Source of the DNA: DAINRZ01 sp964634885 | GTDB lineage: Bacteria > Bacteroidota > Ignavibacteria > Kapaibacteriales > UBA2268 | Direction of reading: 5' to 3' | DNA: 34,084 bases | Assembly: GCA_964634885.1 (NCBI GenBank) | Contig: CAZWLN010000049.1 | Span: forward strand, 1-34,084 | Shown here: positions 15,266-23,115 of the stretch, piece after piece | Numbering within the stretch: the first letter of the stretch is position 1 | Layout of the letters: the number at the start of each line of letters is the position of its first letter | Notes under the pieces: generated by a model | What the model saw: the letters and a program-made list of their open reading frames with translations, nothing else | Told to the model about the DNA's origin: nothing | Database searches by the model: none | Position numbers and translations under genes: made by a program

Positions 15266-16498
15266 ATGAGGCTGCAAACAAGAATAGCGTTGAGGTATAT
15301 TTTCTCCGTCAGGTCTTTCCACCTGATTTCGGTAATCACCCTGATTTCCATTGTCGGCATCGTCGTCGGTGTTGCAGCGCTGATAATAGTACTGTCCATA
15401 TTCAACGGCTTCGGCGAATTTGCCGAAAAGCAGATGGTAGGGCTCGACCCTCACGTAAGAATCTCTGCGTCTGAAGGCGCCTGGATACCCAATGCCGATT
15501 CACTGCTTCCTGTCATTAAGTCAATGCCCGGTGTCAGGGCCGCCTCTCCGGTAATACAGGGCAGAGTCGTGCTCTCGAACAGGGATAACATGCAGGTGGT
15601 CTATATGAACTCCGTCAAGAGCAATGAAATCGCTTCTGTTTCGGGGATTACCGGAAAGATAATCATCGGCAGGTTCGACTTCCGGAACGACAGCCTCATT
15701 CCCGGCGTTGTCGTCGGCGCCGGCATTGCCGACCGGCTGGGCCTGCAGCCTTTTGATACATTGTCGGTCATGTCTCCTTCGATGATCGAAAAGTCAATCA
15801 GTACCAACCGCAAAAAGAACGGACTGGCTGTCGTTGTAACCGGCATCTTCCAGACACACACCAAGGACTATGACGATGTATATATATACTCGGACGAACG
15901 TTCCGGCTGCCGTGTGTTCGCCATTCCTGCAGGCTACGCCTATACCATCGACATAAGGCTCGACAATATTGAAGATGCGGAAGAATTTAAAACAATGCTT
16001 GCAGCAAAACTCCCTGCAGGCTATGCCGTAAATACATGGTATGACCTGCACCAGGAACTCTACGACATCATGAAACTTGAAAAAATGGCTACCTTTTTGG
16101 TATTAAGCCTGATAATTGTAATTGCAGTTTTCAATGTACTGGCTTCACTTTCGATGACCGTCGTAAAAAAACGGCCCGATATTGCCCTGCTCAAAGCGCT
16201 CGGTTCAACTACCGGGACAATTAGCGGGATATTCAGGACTGAGGGCATCATCATTGGATTCATCAGCACCTTCCTGGGGGTACTGCTTGGAGTGGGATTC
16301 TGCTACGGAAAGATGAGGTTCAACTGGTTCGAGATCGATACGGCAAAATACCTTGTCCCTTCGATCCCTATTGCACTCCATCTCGTCGATGTAGCTGTCG
16401 TTACCGCGTTCTCGCTGGCTTTGTCGTTCCTTGCAACGATCTACCCTGCAAAAAGAGCTGCCAACACGATTATTACAAGTGAGATCAGAAGCGAATAA
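15266..16498 (+). CDS. LolC/LolE-type ABC transporter permease
   Basis: 410 residues with the MacB/FtsX-type architecture: an N-terminal helix at about 18-50 (SVITLISIVGIVVGVAALII), a large periplasmic domain to about 265, then three helices near 275-297 (FLVLSLIIVIAVFNVLASL), 322-345 and 368-395. The opening IALRYIF and SIFNGFGEFAEKQM are typical of the lipoprotein-releasing permeases that extract lipoproteins from the inner membrane for delivery to the outer membrane. LolC and LolE cannot be separated here; many Bacteroidota have a single such permease. The ATPase LolD is not in this window. The start has no Shine-Dalgarno sequence. First gene of a tight three-gene cluster. Confidence 0.85.
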   Translation: MRLQTRIALRYIFSVRSFHLISVITLISIVGIVVGVAALIIVLSIFNGFGEFAEKQMVGLDPHVRISASEGAWIPNADSLLPVIKSMPGVRAASPVIQGRVVLSNRDNMQVVYMNSVKSNEIASVSGITGKIIIGRFDFRNDSLIPGVVVGAGIADRLGLQPFDTLSVMSPSMIEKSISTNRKKNGLAVVVTGIFQTHTKDYDDVYIYSDERSGCRVFAIPAGYAYTIDIRLDNIEDAEEFKTMLAAKLPAGYAVNTWYDLHQELYDIMKLEKMATFLVLSLIIVIAVFNVLASLSMTVVKKRPDIALLKALGSTTGTISGIFRTEGIIIGFISTFLGVLLGVGFCYGKMRFNWFEIDTAKYLVPSIPIALHLVDVAVVTAFSLALSFLATIYPAKRAANTIITSEIRSE

Positions 16499-16513
16499 TA
16501 TTATGGAGAAACA

Positions 16514-17323
16514 ATGAAGAATAAGATTCTAACGACGGCGGTTTGCTTAATGTTGATTCTGTCATCGGGCGCCCTTGCGCAGAAAAAGAATACACTCATC
16601 CGCGGTAAAGTATTAGACGACGCTAACAATCAGCCTTTGTCGGTAACCTTTGTCTTCAGGAGCGAAAGCGGCCTGATCATTCCGATCAAATCCAACGGGA
16701 ACGACGGCTCATACCAGGGAGTGCTCAACAACGGCCATTATTACGGCATTGGCCTGAAAGGATGGCTCATCGTCAGCCCCGGCGACAACATCGAAACTGT
16801 CGGCGACGACGCCTATCATGAAATTACCCGCGATTTCAGGCTCAGAAAGATTGAAACAGGAGTAAAAATCAGCGCGGCAAAAATATTCGAACCGGGCAGT
16901 ACTGAGCTTTCGGGAGACTATGTCCGTACTTTTTCCAAAATATTCGGCTTCCTCGAAGCGAACGCCAATGCCGCAGTCATATTGAAACTTACCACCGAAG
17001 ACAGCTATTTTAGCGCTAAAGCTGAGAAGAAACAGGTTACCGACGCAAAAGGCAAGGTAAAAACACAGAAAGTTACAATCTCTGCCTTGGAACAGGCAGA
17101 TGCCCTGATGAAAGGCAGAGCTGCCGCCATCAACCGCTATCTTGCCGATTTTAAGAAATACAACAGAAGGGTGCTCATCGAAGAAGATTTGAAGATTGGT
17201 GCCAAACCTGCCGTGCCAAAGACAAAACCTAAAAGTAAAAAGGGACAGCCTGAAGTTCCTCTTACACCTGTTAAAAACATTGATAATATTACATTTTTTA
17301 TTGGTAAAATCCTGGATTTATAG
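16514..17323 (+). CDS. Exported protein with OmpA-like region
   Basis: 269 residues with a clear signal peptide (MKNKILTTAVCLMLILSSGA, cleaved after ALAQ) and GGAG before the ATG. Residues about 29-80 (IRGKVLDDANNQPLSVTFVF) look like a carboxypeptidase-regulatory beta-sandwich, common in cell-envelope proteins of Bacteroidota. The following region (KIFEPGSTELSGDYVRTFSK, LEANANAAVILKL) has the strand/helix pattern of an OmpA C-terminal domain, but the usual peptidoglycan-binding NxxL...R motif is weak and a Lys/Pro-rich insert (about 230-250) breaks it. Probably a periplasmic or outer-membrane envelope protein. It starts 15 bp after the permease gene and ends 3 bp before the lyase gene, so it is very likely co-transcribed. 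Confidence 0.65.
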   Translation: MKNKILTTAVCLMLILSSGALAQKKNTLIRGKVLDDANNQPLSVTFVFRSESGLIIPIKSNGNDGSYQGVLNNGHYYGIGLKGWLIVSPGDNIETVGDDAYHEITRDFRLRKIETGVKISAAKIFEPGSTELSGDYVRTFSKIFGFLEANANAAVILKLTTEDSYFSAKAEKKQVTDAKGKVKTQKVTISALEQADALMKGRAAAINRYLADFKKYNRRVLIEEDLKIGAKPAVPKTKPKSKKGQPEVPLTPVKNIDNITFFIGKILDL

Positions 17324-17326
17324 ACA

Positions 17327-18697
17327 ATGGAAACCAGAACCGAAACCGACAGCCTTGGAAGCCTGAAAATACCTGCGGACGCCTACTGGGGCATCCACAC
17401 ACAGCGGGCGCTCAATAATTTCAATGTTTCTGCGAACAAGGTGCCGGCAAGGCTGATACGGGCGATGGCACAGGTAAAAAGAGCCTGCGCCGCTGCCAAT
17501 TCGGAACTGAAGCACCTCGACACAAAAACAGCAGAGGCAGTTACCGCTGCCTGCAAGGAAATCGAAGCCGGCAGGCTGGAAAACAGCTTTCCGCTCGACG
17601 CCCTTCAGGGTGGAGCAGGCACTTCCACGAACATGAATCTTAACGAAGTAATTGCCAACCGCGCGCTCGAACTGCTCGGCAAACACAAAGGCGATTACTC
17701 CGCCGTCGATCCCATCGAACACGTTAACCTGCACCAGTCCACCAACGACGTCTATCCAACAGCCTTAAAAGTGGCCTCCATCTATGCTTTGAGGGAACTG
17801 AGCGAGGCTGCCTCCGTGCTGCAGGGAGCCTTCCAGGAAAAGGAGAAAGAATTTGCCGAAGTCCTGACCATCGGCAGGACTGAGCTGCAGGATGCCGTGC
17901 CGATTACCCTCGGCAGCCAGTTCACCACTTTTGCCGAGGCCATTGCCAGGGACAGGTGGCGTACATTCAAGTCGGAAGAGCGCATGAGGGTGGTGAACAT
18001 CGGCGGGACAGCAGTAGGTACGGGGCTTACCGCTCCGAAGAAGTATATCTTCTTAGTAATAGAAAAACTTAGGGCAATTACCGGGCTGGGCCTGTCCAGG
18101 GCAGAGCAGCCGATGGACCCCACTGCAAATAACGATGTCTTTGTCGAGGTTTCAGGTATGTTGGATGCCCACGCTTCGAATATAATCAAGATTGCATCAG
18201 ACCTGAGGCTGCTGCACTATCTCGGCGAGCTGTCGCTGCCACCGGTGCAGGCCGGCTCGTCCATAATGCCCGGCAAAGTCAATCCGGTGATAATCGAATC
18301 GGCTGTCAGCTCCTGCATGAAGGTATCTTCGAACCACAGGCTCATTTCAGAGTGTGTATCGCGCGGGACGCTGCAGATCAATGAATTTCTGCCGCTCATC
18401 GCTTTTGCCTTCTTAGAGTCCTTAGACATCCTCATCAACACCGACAGGATGGTTGCCGCCCATGTCAGGGGCATCACCGCCGATGAGGAACTGTGCCGTA
18501 AGAAATTCGAATCCAATAAGATAATCATCACGGCTTTTGTACCGCACATAGGCTACAACAAGTGTGAGGAATTGCTGAAAGAGTTTGAAACTGCCGGTTC
18601 CGATAACTTCAGGGCTTTCCTCGAAATTAAGCTGGGCAAAGAGTTGACCGACACCATTCTCTCGCCTTACAACCTCGTGTCGCTGGGGTTCAAGTAG
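17327..18697 (+). CDS. aspA: Aspartate ammonia-lyase-like enzyme (aspartase/fumarase superfamily)
   Basis: 456 residues with the superfamily fingerprints: GGAGTSTNMNLNEVIAN, HVNLHQSTNDVYPTA and the signature loop GSSIMPGKVNP containing the catalytic Ser region. The segment GRTELQDAVPITLG (LQDAVP rather than the LQDATP of fumarases) favours aspartase, converting L-aspartate to fumarate and ammonia. Compared with E. coli aspartase it lacks about five residues just before the signature loop and is slightly short at the C-terminus, so fumarase or another lyase of the family remains possible. Cytoplasmic enzyme. It begins 3 bp after the stop of the exported protein gene. Its TAG stop (18695-18697) is also the first triplet of a 9-bp repeat array. 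Confidence 0.7.
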   Translation: METRTETDSLGSLKIPADAYWGIHTQRALNNFNVSANKVPARLIRAMAQVKRACAAANSELKHLDTKTAEAVTAACKEIEAGRLENSFPLDALQGGAGTSTNMNLNEVIANRALELLGKHKGDYSAVDPIEHVNLHQSTNDVYPTALKVASIYALRELSEAASVLQGAFQEKEKEFAEVLTIGRTELQDAVPITLGSQFTTFAEAIARDRWRTFKSEERMRVVNIGGTAVGTGLTAPKKYIFLVIEKLRAITGLGLSRAEQPMDPTANNDVFVEVSGMLDAHASNIIKIASDLRLLHYLGELSLPPVQAGSSIMPGKVNPVIIESAVSSCMKVSSNHRLISECVSRGTLQINEFLPLIAFAFLESLDILINTDRMVAAHVRGITADEELCRKKFESNKIIITAFVPHIGYNKCEELLKEFETAGSDNFRAFLEIKLGKELTDTILSPYNLVSLGFK

Positions 18698-19254
18698 TTC
18701 GTCAAGTTTATCAAGTTCATAAAGTTTGTAAAGAAAGAAGAAAAAGCAGGTTCTTCTTACCCCTTCCCCTTGGGGAAGGTCGGGATGGGGTCAGTAGTTC
18801 GTCAAGTTTATCAAGTTCATCAAGTTTGTAAAGATAGAAAAACCTGAACCGGAGCGGTTTCCCCCACCTTGGATAAGGAGGGGGCAGGGGGCGGTTGGAA
18901 TTCTCCAGTTCATCAAGTTCGTCAAGAGGGATGAAACCCCGAAGGGGTGAAATGATTGTCGTACATCAAGTTAAAAAGCCAGCCCCACAGGGGCTTTTTC
19001 CTCTCCCAATAGCCACGTCATTTATGGCGTGGTCCGGAAAGAGAAAGAAACAAATCTGTTACGTTCCGGGAGCGTTGAGATAGATTGCCCGTAGTGAACC
19101 TTCCGAAGGTTCCCAACCTTCGGAAGGTTGCCTGAACTGAGCCAAAGAAGCTCTCCCCCACCTTGGATTAGGTAGTGATATCCCCTCCGGTTCTACCTTC
19201 TACTTACTTTATGAACTTGATAAACTTTATAAACTTGACAAACTTTACGAACTA
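18695..19254. repeat. Large dispersed-repeat cluster between aspA and cotH
   Basis: From left to right: 9-mer array (18695-18735); CCTTCCCC-TT-GGGGAAGG (18762-18779); 9-mer array starting TAGTTCGTC (18793-18832); hairpin AACC/GGTT (18841-18859); CCCC-CCTT hairpin repeat (18862-18898); 9-mers (18903-18927); ACCCC-GAA-GGGGT (18936-18948); hairpin AAAAAGCC/GGCTTTTT (18973-18999); GCCACGTCATT palindrome (19012-19033); two AACCTTC palindromes facing each other (19097-19111, 19115-19129); a partial CACCTTGGATTAGG copy (19154-19172); and an inverted 9-mer array (19204-19254) running into the cotH stop. The aspA and cotH genes converge on it. No gene is present. Confidence 0.85.
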
Positions 19255-20400
19255 CTTATCCCCGCCTACCCTGTAATTATTGTTTAAAACCCCGTCGATT
19301 TCCTGAAGGTAGTAATTACGTCGGGCAGTGATCATCGCTTTCAGGCGTGCTGTCTCTTCGTCGAGGTCGTACAGGCCTCCCAGGTAGGGGTCAAGCTCAT
19401 AAGCATCGCGTATCGACGAGGCGGTAGCGTCGATGACGGGGAACAGGACATCTTCCCTGAAAATGTTATCCAACAGGTAATGGCAGTAATCGACATAGAG
19501 CTTGCGGACGCTGTCGTTTTGGAAAAGCTTCACGATTATGTCATTCTCGCCGACGAGCGGCATCGTTTGTTCGGAATAGAATGATTTGTCTAAGTCCCAG
19601 GGAATCATTGTGAACGGGCTATTAGAACCGTTTTTGTATAGGAAATAATTGTTTTCGAGGGCGTCGGTGTTGTTTGTCATGCTCGAAATGGCGTGATAGC
19701 GGATATAGTTCCCGATGTCGATGTGTTTCCCAAGGACGGTAAAAATGCTTTCGGGGCTGCAGTTGTCAACACAAATAATCAGGTTGTAAAGGGTAGTGAA
19801 ATCTCCGTCGTCAGGAAGCTCTTTGGAGAAATGAAACTCTGGATAGTTCATTTTATTAAAGGAGAGTTTTGACTCGAAGCCTGCTTTGTACAATTCACCA
19901 ACCCGGAGCGAGCGGCGAACGAAGTAATCTTCGTCGATTTTCTCGAACATCGGGTAAAGGCCGAAATCCCGCGAGTTTATCCTGAGGAAAACATGATTGG
20001 CATTAAAAGTATTGAACCCGGCCCGCTTATATATCTCGAGAACCAGTTTGGAGCGGACGGAAGTCCTGTCGAAGATCTGGTTGCTGAGGTTGAAACTTTT
20101 AGCCCCGAGTATTTCGCCGTCGTCGAGGGTGATATAATAGCTCCATTTCGGATAGTCCCTCGAACCTGCGCCCGAAGCCCTTACCTGCCCCGCGTACCTT
20201 GTGCCGTCAAAATAGACTACGCAGGCGACATTGTAATTGATCATCTTATTTGCAAGCAGGTTTGCGTATTCTTCCCTGTCGATGAACAGATCTATTACCG
20301 GCACGGAATCGAGGTTTTCCGACGGATTGAGTATCTCGTCCCGGACACAGCCGGTTAAGCATAACAGCACCATCAAAATTAACATTGCTCTTTTTTTCAT
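19252..20400 (-). CDS. CotH kinase-family lipoprotein
   Basis: 382 residues with a lipoprotein signal peptide (LCLTGC lipobox). The mature part matches the CotH kinase fold: RASGAGSRDYPKWSYYITLD near residue 75 (the S-R-x-x-P-K nucleotide-binding region of CotH), AKSFNLSNQIFDRTSVRSKL, and the metal-binding PWDLDKSF late in the protein. Family members are atypical protein kinases of spore-coat and secreted proteins; targets in this lineage are unknown. ATG at 20400 is used (GAGG 5 bases upstream); an in-frame GTG sits one codon earlier. The stop of the upstream porin gene and this start share one base (TGATG), so translation is coupled. The TAG stop is supplied by an inverted 9-bp repeat array. 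Confidence 0.82.
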   Translation of the reverse strand: MKKRAMLILMVLLCLTGCVRDEILNPSENLDSVPVIDLFIDREEYANLLANKMINYNVACVVYFDGTRYAGQVRASGAGSRDYPKWSYYITLDDGEILGAKSFNLSNQIFDRTSVRSKLVLEIYKRAGFNTFNANHVFLRINSRDFGLYPMFEKIDEDYFVRRSLRVGELYKAGFESKLSFNKMNYPEFHFSKELPDDGDFTTLYNLIICVDNCSPESIFTVLGKHIDIGNYIRYHAISSMTNNTDALENNYFLYKNGSNSPFTMIPWDLDKSFYSEQTMPLVGENDIIVKLFQNDSVRKLYVDYCHYLLDNIFREDVLFPVIDATASSIRDAYELDPYLGGLYDLDEETARLKAMITARRNYYLQEIDGVLNNNYRVGGDK

Positions 20401-21482
20401 CACAGCCTCACAAACATTTCAATCACAGCATTGGATTCTTTTGTAGTAAATTTCTTGTTGAATTTATTCTTCGTGAACATCAGGTCTCCGTTTAATCTGA
20501 TCAGTGCGTTCTTACTCAGGTAGATATTAGTCCCTGCAACGACCTGGAAGACATGGTTAAGGGGATTGTGTATGTCTGAGGTGAAGAAACAGCAGTGGAG
20601 CATCGGTTCGACGTAATTGACAATGGAACTGTCAACTTTGATCTTGTAAGAACCGAAAAGCCTTACGCCTCCTGCTAATTGTGTTTCGTCGATGCCGGCA
20701 ATTTTTTTGCGTGCTTTCTCATAAGGGTCTTCCGTGAAATAGGTTTCCATTCCGTAGTTCAACTTTTTCGATTCGTGTATCAGTTCGAGTGCAAAGCCGT
20801 GGGCAACGACCTCCTGTGATGCTTTTTTCTTCTGGGAGAGCCAACTGCCACCGACCCCCAGGCCGTCGAAATGATAGATGAACCTGCCGGCTATTCCCTG
20901 TGTCAGGCTGTTGTCATTAAAAACCGAGAAATAATAGGATATTGGAATATCTGTCGAGTCGTCGGGGTCGTATTTTGTGTAAATCATAAAGCTCATGTTG
21001 CGTCCACCGTAGCCGAGTTCTTCGGTTCTTTTCTGCATATAGCTTCTTTCGGCAGTGATGAGTTCCTCCTGGTTGATCATGTATTCGTAGCCGAAGGGCT
21101 TCTTGATCTGTCCGAATTTGATGTTGAACTTGTCGTAATACTTCAATTTAACCGAGTATTCCCTCAGGTCGAGAGTGTTGCTCAGGGAGTTTGCCCTGAA
21201 GTCGAACTGTGCGTCGATTTTCTTAGAGATGGAATAATCGAATTGTATCTTACACTGGTAATATGTTTCCTTGTTGGCGTTGTTCAGGAAGTCCCTGTCG
21301 AAAAACCTGTAGCCTGCGGCGCCGTAACCGGTAATCTCAAAATCGGGCTTTGTACCTTTGCTTTTTGTGCTGTCCTGTTCTGCTCCGAAAGCCACGGGCC
21401 AGCCCATGATCATGAAAAGCAATGCCGTTGTCAATCCTGTAAAAATCCGATTCATCATTATTTTTCTAAACCATACTGTCAT
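20400..21482 (-). CDS. Phosphate-selective-porin (OprO/OprP)-like outer-membrane protein
   Basis: 360 residues. A signal peptide (cleavage near VAFG/AEQ) is followed by short amphipathic strands in pairs. The segment FNIKFGQIKKPFGYEYMINQ followed by ITAERSYM matches the OprO/P signature (GQxKxPFxxE...xxERS). The last strand ends in an aromatic then a hydrophobic residue (IEMFVRL). Probably a 16-18-strand channel, but no anion-selectivity residues can be read from this. An internal MMNRIF start 8 codons later is also possible. First gene of a coupled pair with the CotH-family gene. Confidence 0.7.
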   Translation of the reverse strand: MTVWFRKIMMNRIFTGLTTALLFMIMGWPVAFGAEQDSTKSKGTKPDFEITGYGAAGYRFFDRDFLNNANKETYYQCKIQFDYSISKKIDAQFDFRANSLSNTLDLREYSVKLKYYDKFNIKFGQIKKPFGYEYMINQEELITAERSYMQKRTEELGYGGRNMSFMIYTKYDPDDSTDIPISYYFSVFNDNSLTQGIAGRFIYHFDGLGVGGSWLSQKKKASQEVVAHGFALELIHESKKLNYGMETYFTEDPYEKARKKIAGIDETQLAGGVRLFGSYKIKVDSSIVNYVEPMLHCCFFTSDIHNPLNHVFQVVAGTNIYLSKNALIRLNGDLMFTKNKFNKKFTTKESNAVIEMFVRL

Positions 21483-21537
21483 TTTTTCTTCTTTTCATTT
21501 CTTTCATTAAAACTATTCGCTTATACGATTCTATGTA

Positions 21538-21654
21538 TTAAAAGTTCGGAATATGAGACCTAACCCGGACAGGGCAGGGAGTTTCAGTGGTGCAGGTAAT
21601 GATCGGCAGCCCGTGTTCAGTTGTTGGGATTGCTGAAACGTAGTTGCCGGCCAT
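21538..21654 (-). CDS. Possible small ORF (38 aa) downstream of fabH
   Basis: ATG 21654 has AGGA 7 bases upstream and gives MAGNYVSAIPTTEHGLPIIT followed by a Cys/Pro-containing tail ending HIPNF. The frame stays open back into the end of fabH, about 76 codons in all. It has two Cys but no clear signal peptide or known family pattern. It lies 71 bp after the fabH stop on the same strand. It could be a real small protein, a degraded gene end, or chance. Confidence 0.25.
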   Translation of the reverse strand: MAGNYVSAIPTTEHGLPIITCTTETPCPVRVRSHIPNF

Positions 21655-21724
21655 ATCTTTTTCCTGCCATAATTCATTCTGTACTTCATTAATGCTACCA
21701 TATAAATGTGTTTGATCTTTACCA

Positions 21725-22708
21725 CTAAAACTCCAGTACTGCGCCGCCCCAGGTAAAACCGGCGCCAAAAGCCGCCAGTACTACGATGTCTCCTCTCTGG
21801 AAAATATTGTTCCTCCTGGCGTCTGTTAATACGAGCGGTATCGATGCCGCCGAAGTGTTGGCACATTTGTCCATGTTCATAAGGAATTTCGAGACAGGTA
21901 TATTCAGTCTTTCGGCTGCCGCCTCGATTATTCTCCTGTTCGCCTGGTGAGGGACAATGAAGTCTGCCTTGTCCAAAGGTATGCCGTATTTATCCAATAA
22001 ATCCTTAATCATCAAAGGCATTACCCCGACACTGAATTTGAATATTTCCTTTCCATTCATTACGATTGAGTTCATGGACTCCGGAGCAATATTCACATTG
22101 CCGTTAGCCGAACCGCTTCCGTGGAGCATCAGCCATTCCCTCGGCGCGTTGCCGTTGGAACCCATCTGGAAACCGATGATCTTTGCCCCGTTGTTCCTTT
22201 GCGAAGAAACAACTGCTGCTCCGGCTCCGTCGCCGAATAGAACACAGCTGTTCCTGTCTTTCCAGTCGATATACTTAGTCATTGTTTCGGCGCCAATTAC
22301 CAGGGCATTCCTCACCGATCCGCTGATGACGTACTTATGGGCAATGGACAGGCCATAGACGAAGCCTGAACAGGCAGCATTGACATCGAATGCGAAGGCG
22401 TTCGAAGCCCCTATATTCTTTTGTACCTTGGTCGCGGTCGAGGGCATCATCAGGTCGGGCGTGAATGTAGCTACAATGATTAATTCAATATTCTCAGGTT
22501 TTAAATTTGCTTCTTCGAGAGCTTCTATGGCAGCTTTTGTTGCCAGGTCGGATGTTGCCTCTTCCCTGGCCGCAACGTGCCGCTGACAGATGCCTGTCCT
22601 GCTGACAATCCATTCGTTTGTCGTGTCCACTGTCTTCTCCAGGTCTTCGTTAGTCAATACCTGCGAAGGAAGATAGGAACCCAGGCCGTTTATATATGCT
22701 GTTTCCAT
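21725..22708 (-). CDS. fabH: Beta-ketoacyl-ACP synthase III (KAS III)
   Basis: 327 residues. It condenses acyl-CoA with malonyl-ACP to start fatty acid synthesis. Catalytic triad: Cys113 in VNAACSGFVYGL, His in PHQANRR and Asn in NTSAASIP. TNEWIVSRTGI and the FGAGFTWGG C-terminus are typical FabH segments. Length is usual for the family. AAAGGA lies 8 bases before the ATG. It is not in a plsX-fabD-fabG-acpP cluster as in many genomes; it stands between two possible small ORFs. The only good upstream promoter is at 23060-23091, about 345 nt before its start. Confidence 0.93.
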   Translation of the reverse strand: METAYINGLGSYLPSQVLTNEDLEKTVDTTNEWIVSRTGICQRHVAAREEATSDLATKAAIEALEEANLKPENIELIIVATFTPDLMMPSTATKVQKNIGASNAFAFDVNAACSGFVYGLSIAHKYVISGSVRNALVIGAETMTKYIDWKDRNSCVLFGDGAGAAVVSSQRNNGAKIIGFQMGSNGNAPREWLMLHGSGSANGNVNIAPESMNSIVMNGKEIFKFSVGVMPLMIKDLLDKYGIPLDKADFIVPHQANRRIIEAAAERLNIPVSKFLMNMDKCANTSAASIPLVLTDARRNNIFQRGDIVVLAAFGAGFTWGGAVLEF

Positions 22709-22833
22709 GTTAGAATCCTTTATTACTTATGGAAATGTTAAACAGCCCCGCTACGATGATTCTATATTTATTACAATGTGTCATTACTTTTCCTTTTTCA
22801 ATTCAATTTTTTTATCTGAGTTCTTTAAATAAT

Positions 22834-22977
22834 CTAATTATTCAATACGAGAGTATGGTTTACAAAGTCACAAGTACCAGCTTTTGATGAATTTTCCGGT
22901 ACCGTGTGGATTATCCCCGAAGGCCACGCTGCGCCGCATCCATCACTTATCATCATATTTACCGAATCCACTTCCAT
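22834..22977 (-). CDS. Possible small ORF (47 aa) between the 13-bp array and fabH
   Basis: ATG 22977 opens a frame of 47 codons starting MEVDSVNMMISDGCGAAWPS and ending with a Cys-containing tail (CDFVNHTLVLNN). The frame is also open upstream for 11 codons to a TTG. No family is recognised and there is no clear ribosome site. It lies downstream of a full Bacteroidota-type promoter and the 13-bp repeat array, and upstream of fabH by 125 bp, so it could be a leader-encoded small protein or a remnant of a larger gene. Confidence 0.3.
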   Translation of the reverse strand: MEVDSVNMMISDGCGAAWPSGIIHTVPENSSKAGTCDFVNHTLVLNN

Positions 22978-23000
22978 TCCAATCAAATCAAATCTTTCAA

Positions 23001-23057
23001 TATTAACCAATTATTTTAACCATACAATTTAACCAAACATATTAACCATTTGGTTAA
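23001..23057. repeat. Four 13-bp-spaced TTAACCA boxes plus one inverted box
   Basis: TTAACCA occurs at 23003, 23016, 23029 and 23042, exactly 13 bp apart, and is followed by the inverse TGGTTAA at 23051-23057. On the minus strand this lies immediately downstream of the -7 box at 23060-23067, i.e. over the expected transcription start. The arrangement is that of a multi-site operator (or iteron). No replication genes or DnaA boxes are nearby, so an operator is more likely. Confidence 0.65.
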
Positions 23058-23059
23058 TA

Positions 23060-23091
23060 CAAAAATAATAAATTTATATAAGTTTTACAAA
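23060..23091 (-). promoter_or_regulatory. Bacteroidota-type promoter upstream of small ORF and fabH
   Basis: Read on the minus strand: TTTG (23091-23088), exactly 20 nt, then TATTTTTG (23067-23060), a complete match to TTTG-N20-TAnnTTTG. It starts 25 bp beyond the patatin gene stop, so it separates fabH from the efflux operon. Confidence 0.6.
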
Positions 23092-23115
23092 TAGTAGTAA
23101 CTTTTGTAACCGGCT

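Noticed and set aside
23001..23057. Iteron-type replication origin
   Set aside because: The 13-bp boxes are regular, but there is no Rep gene and no DnaA boxes nearby; position over a promoter start favours an operator.
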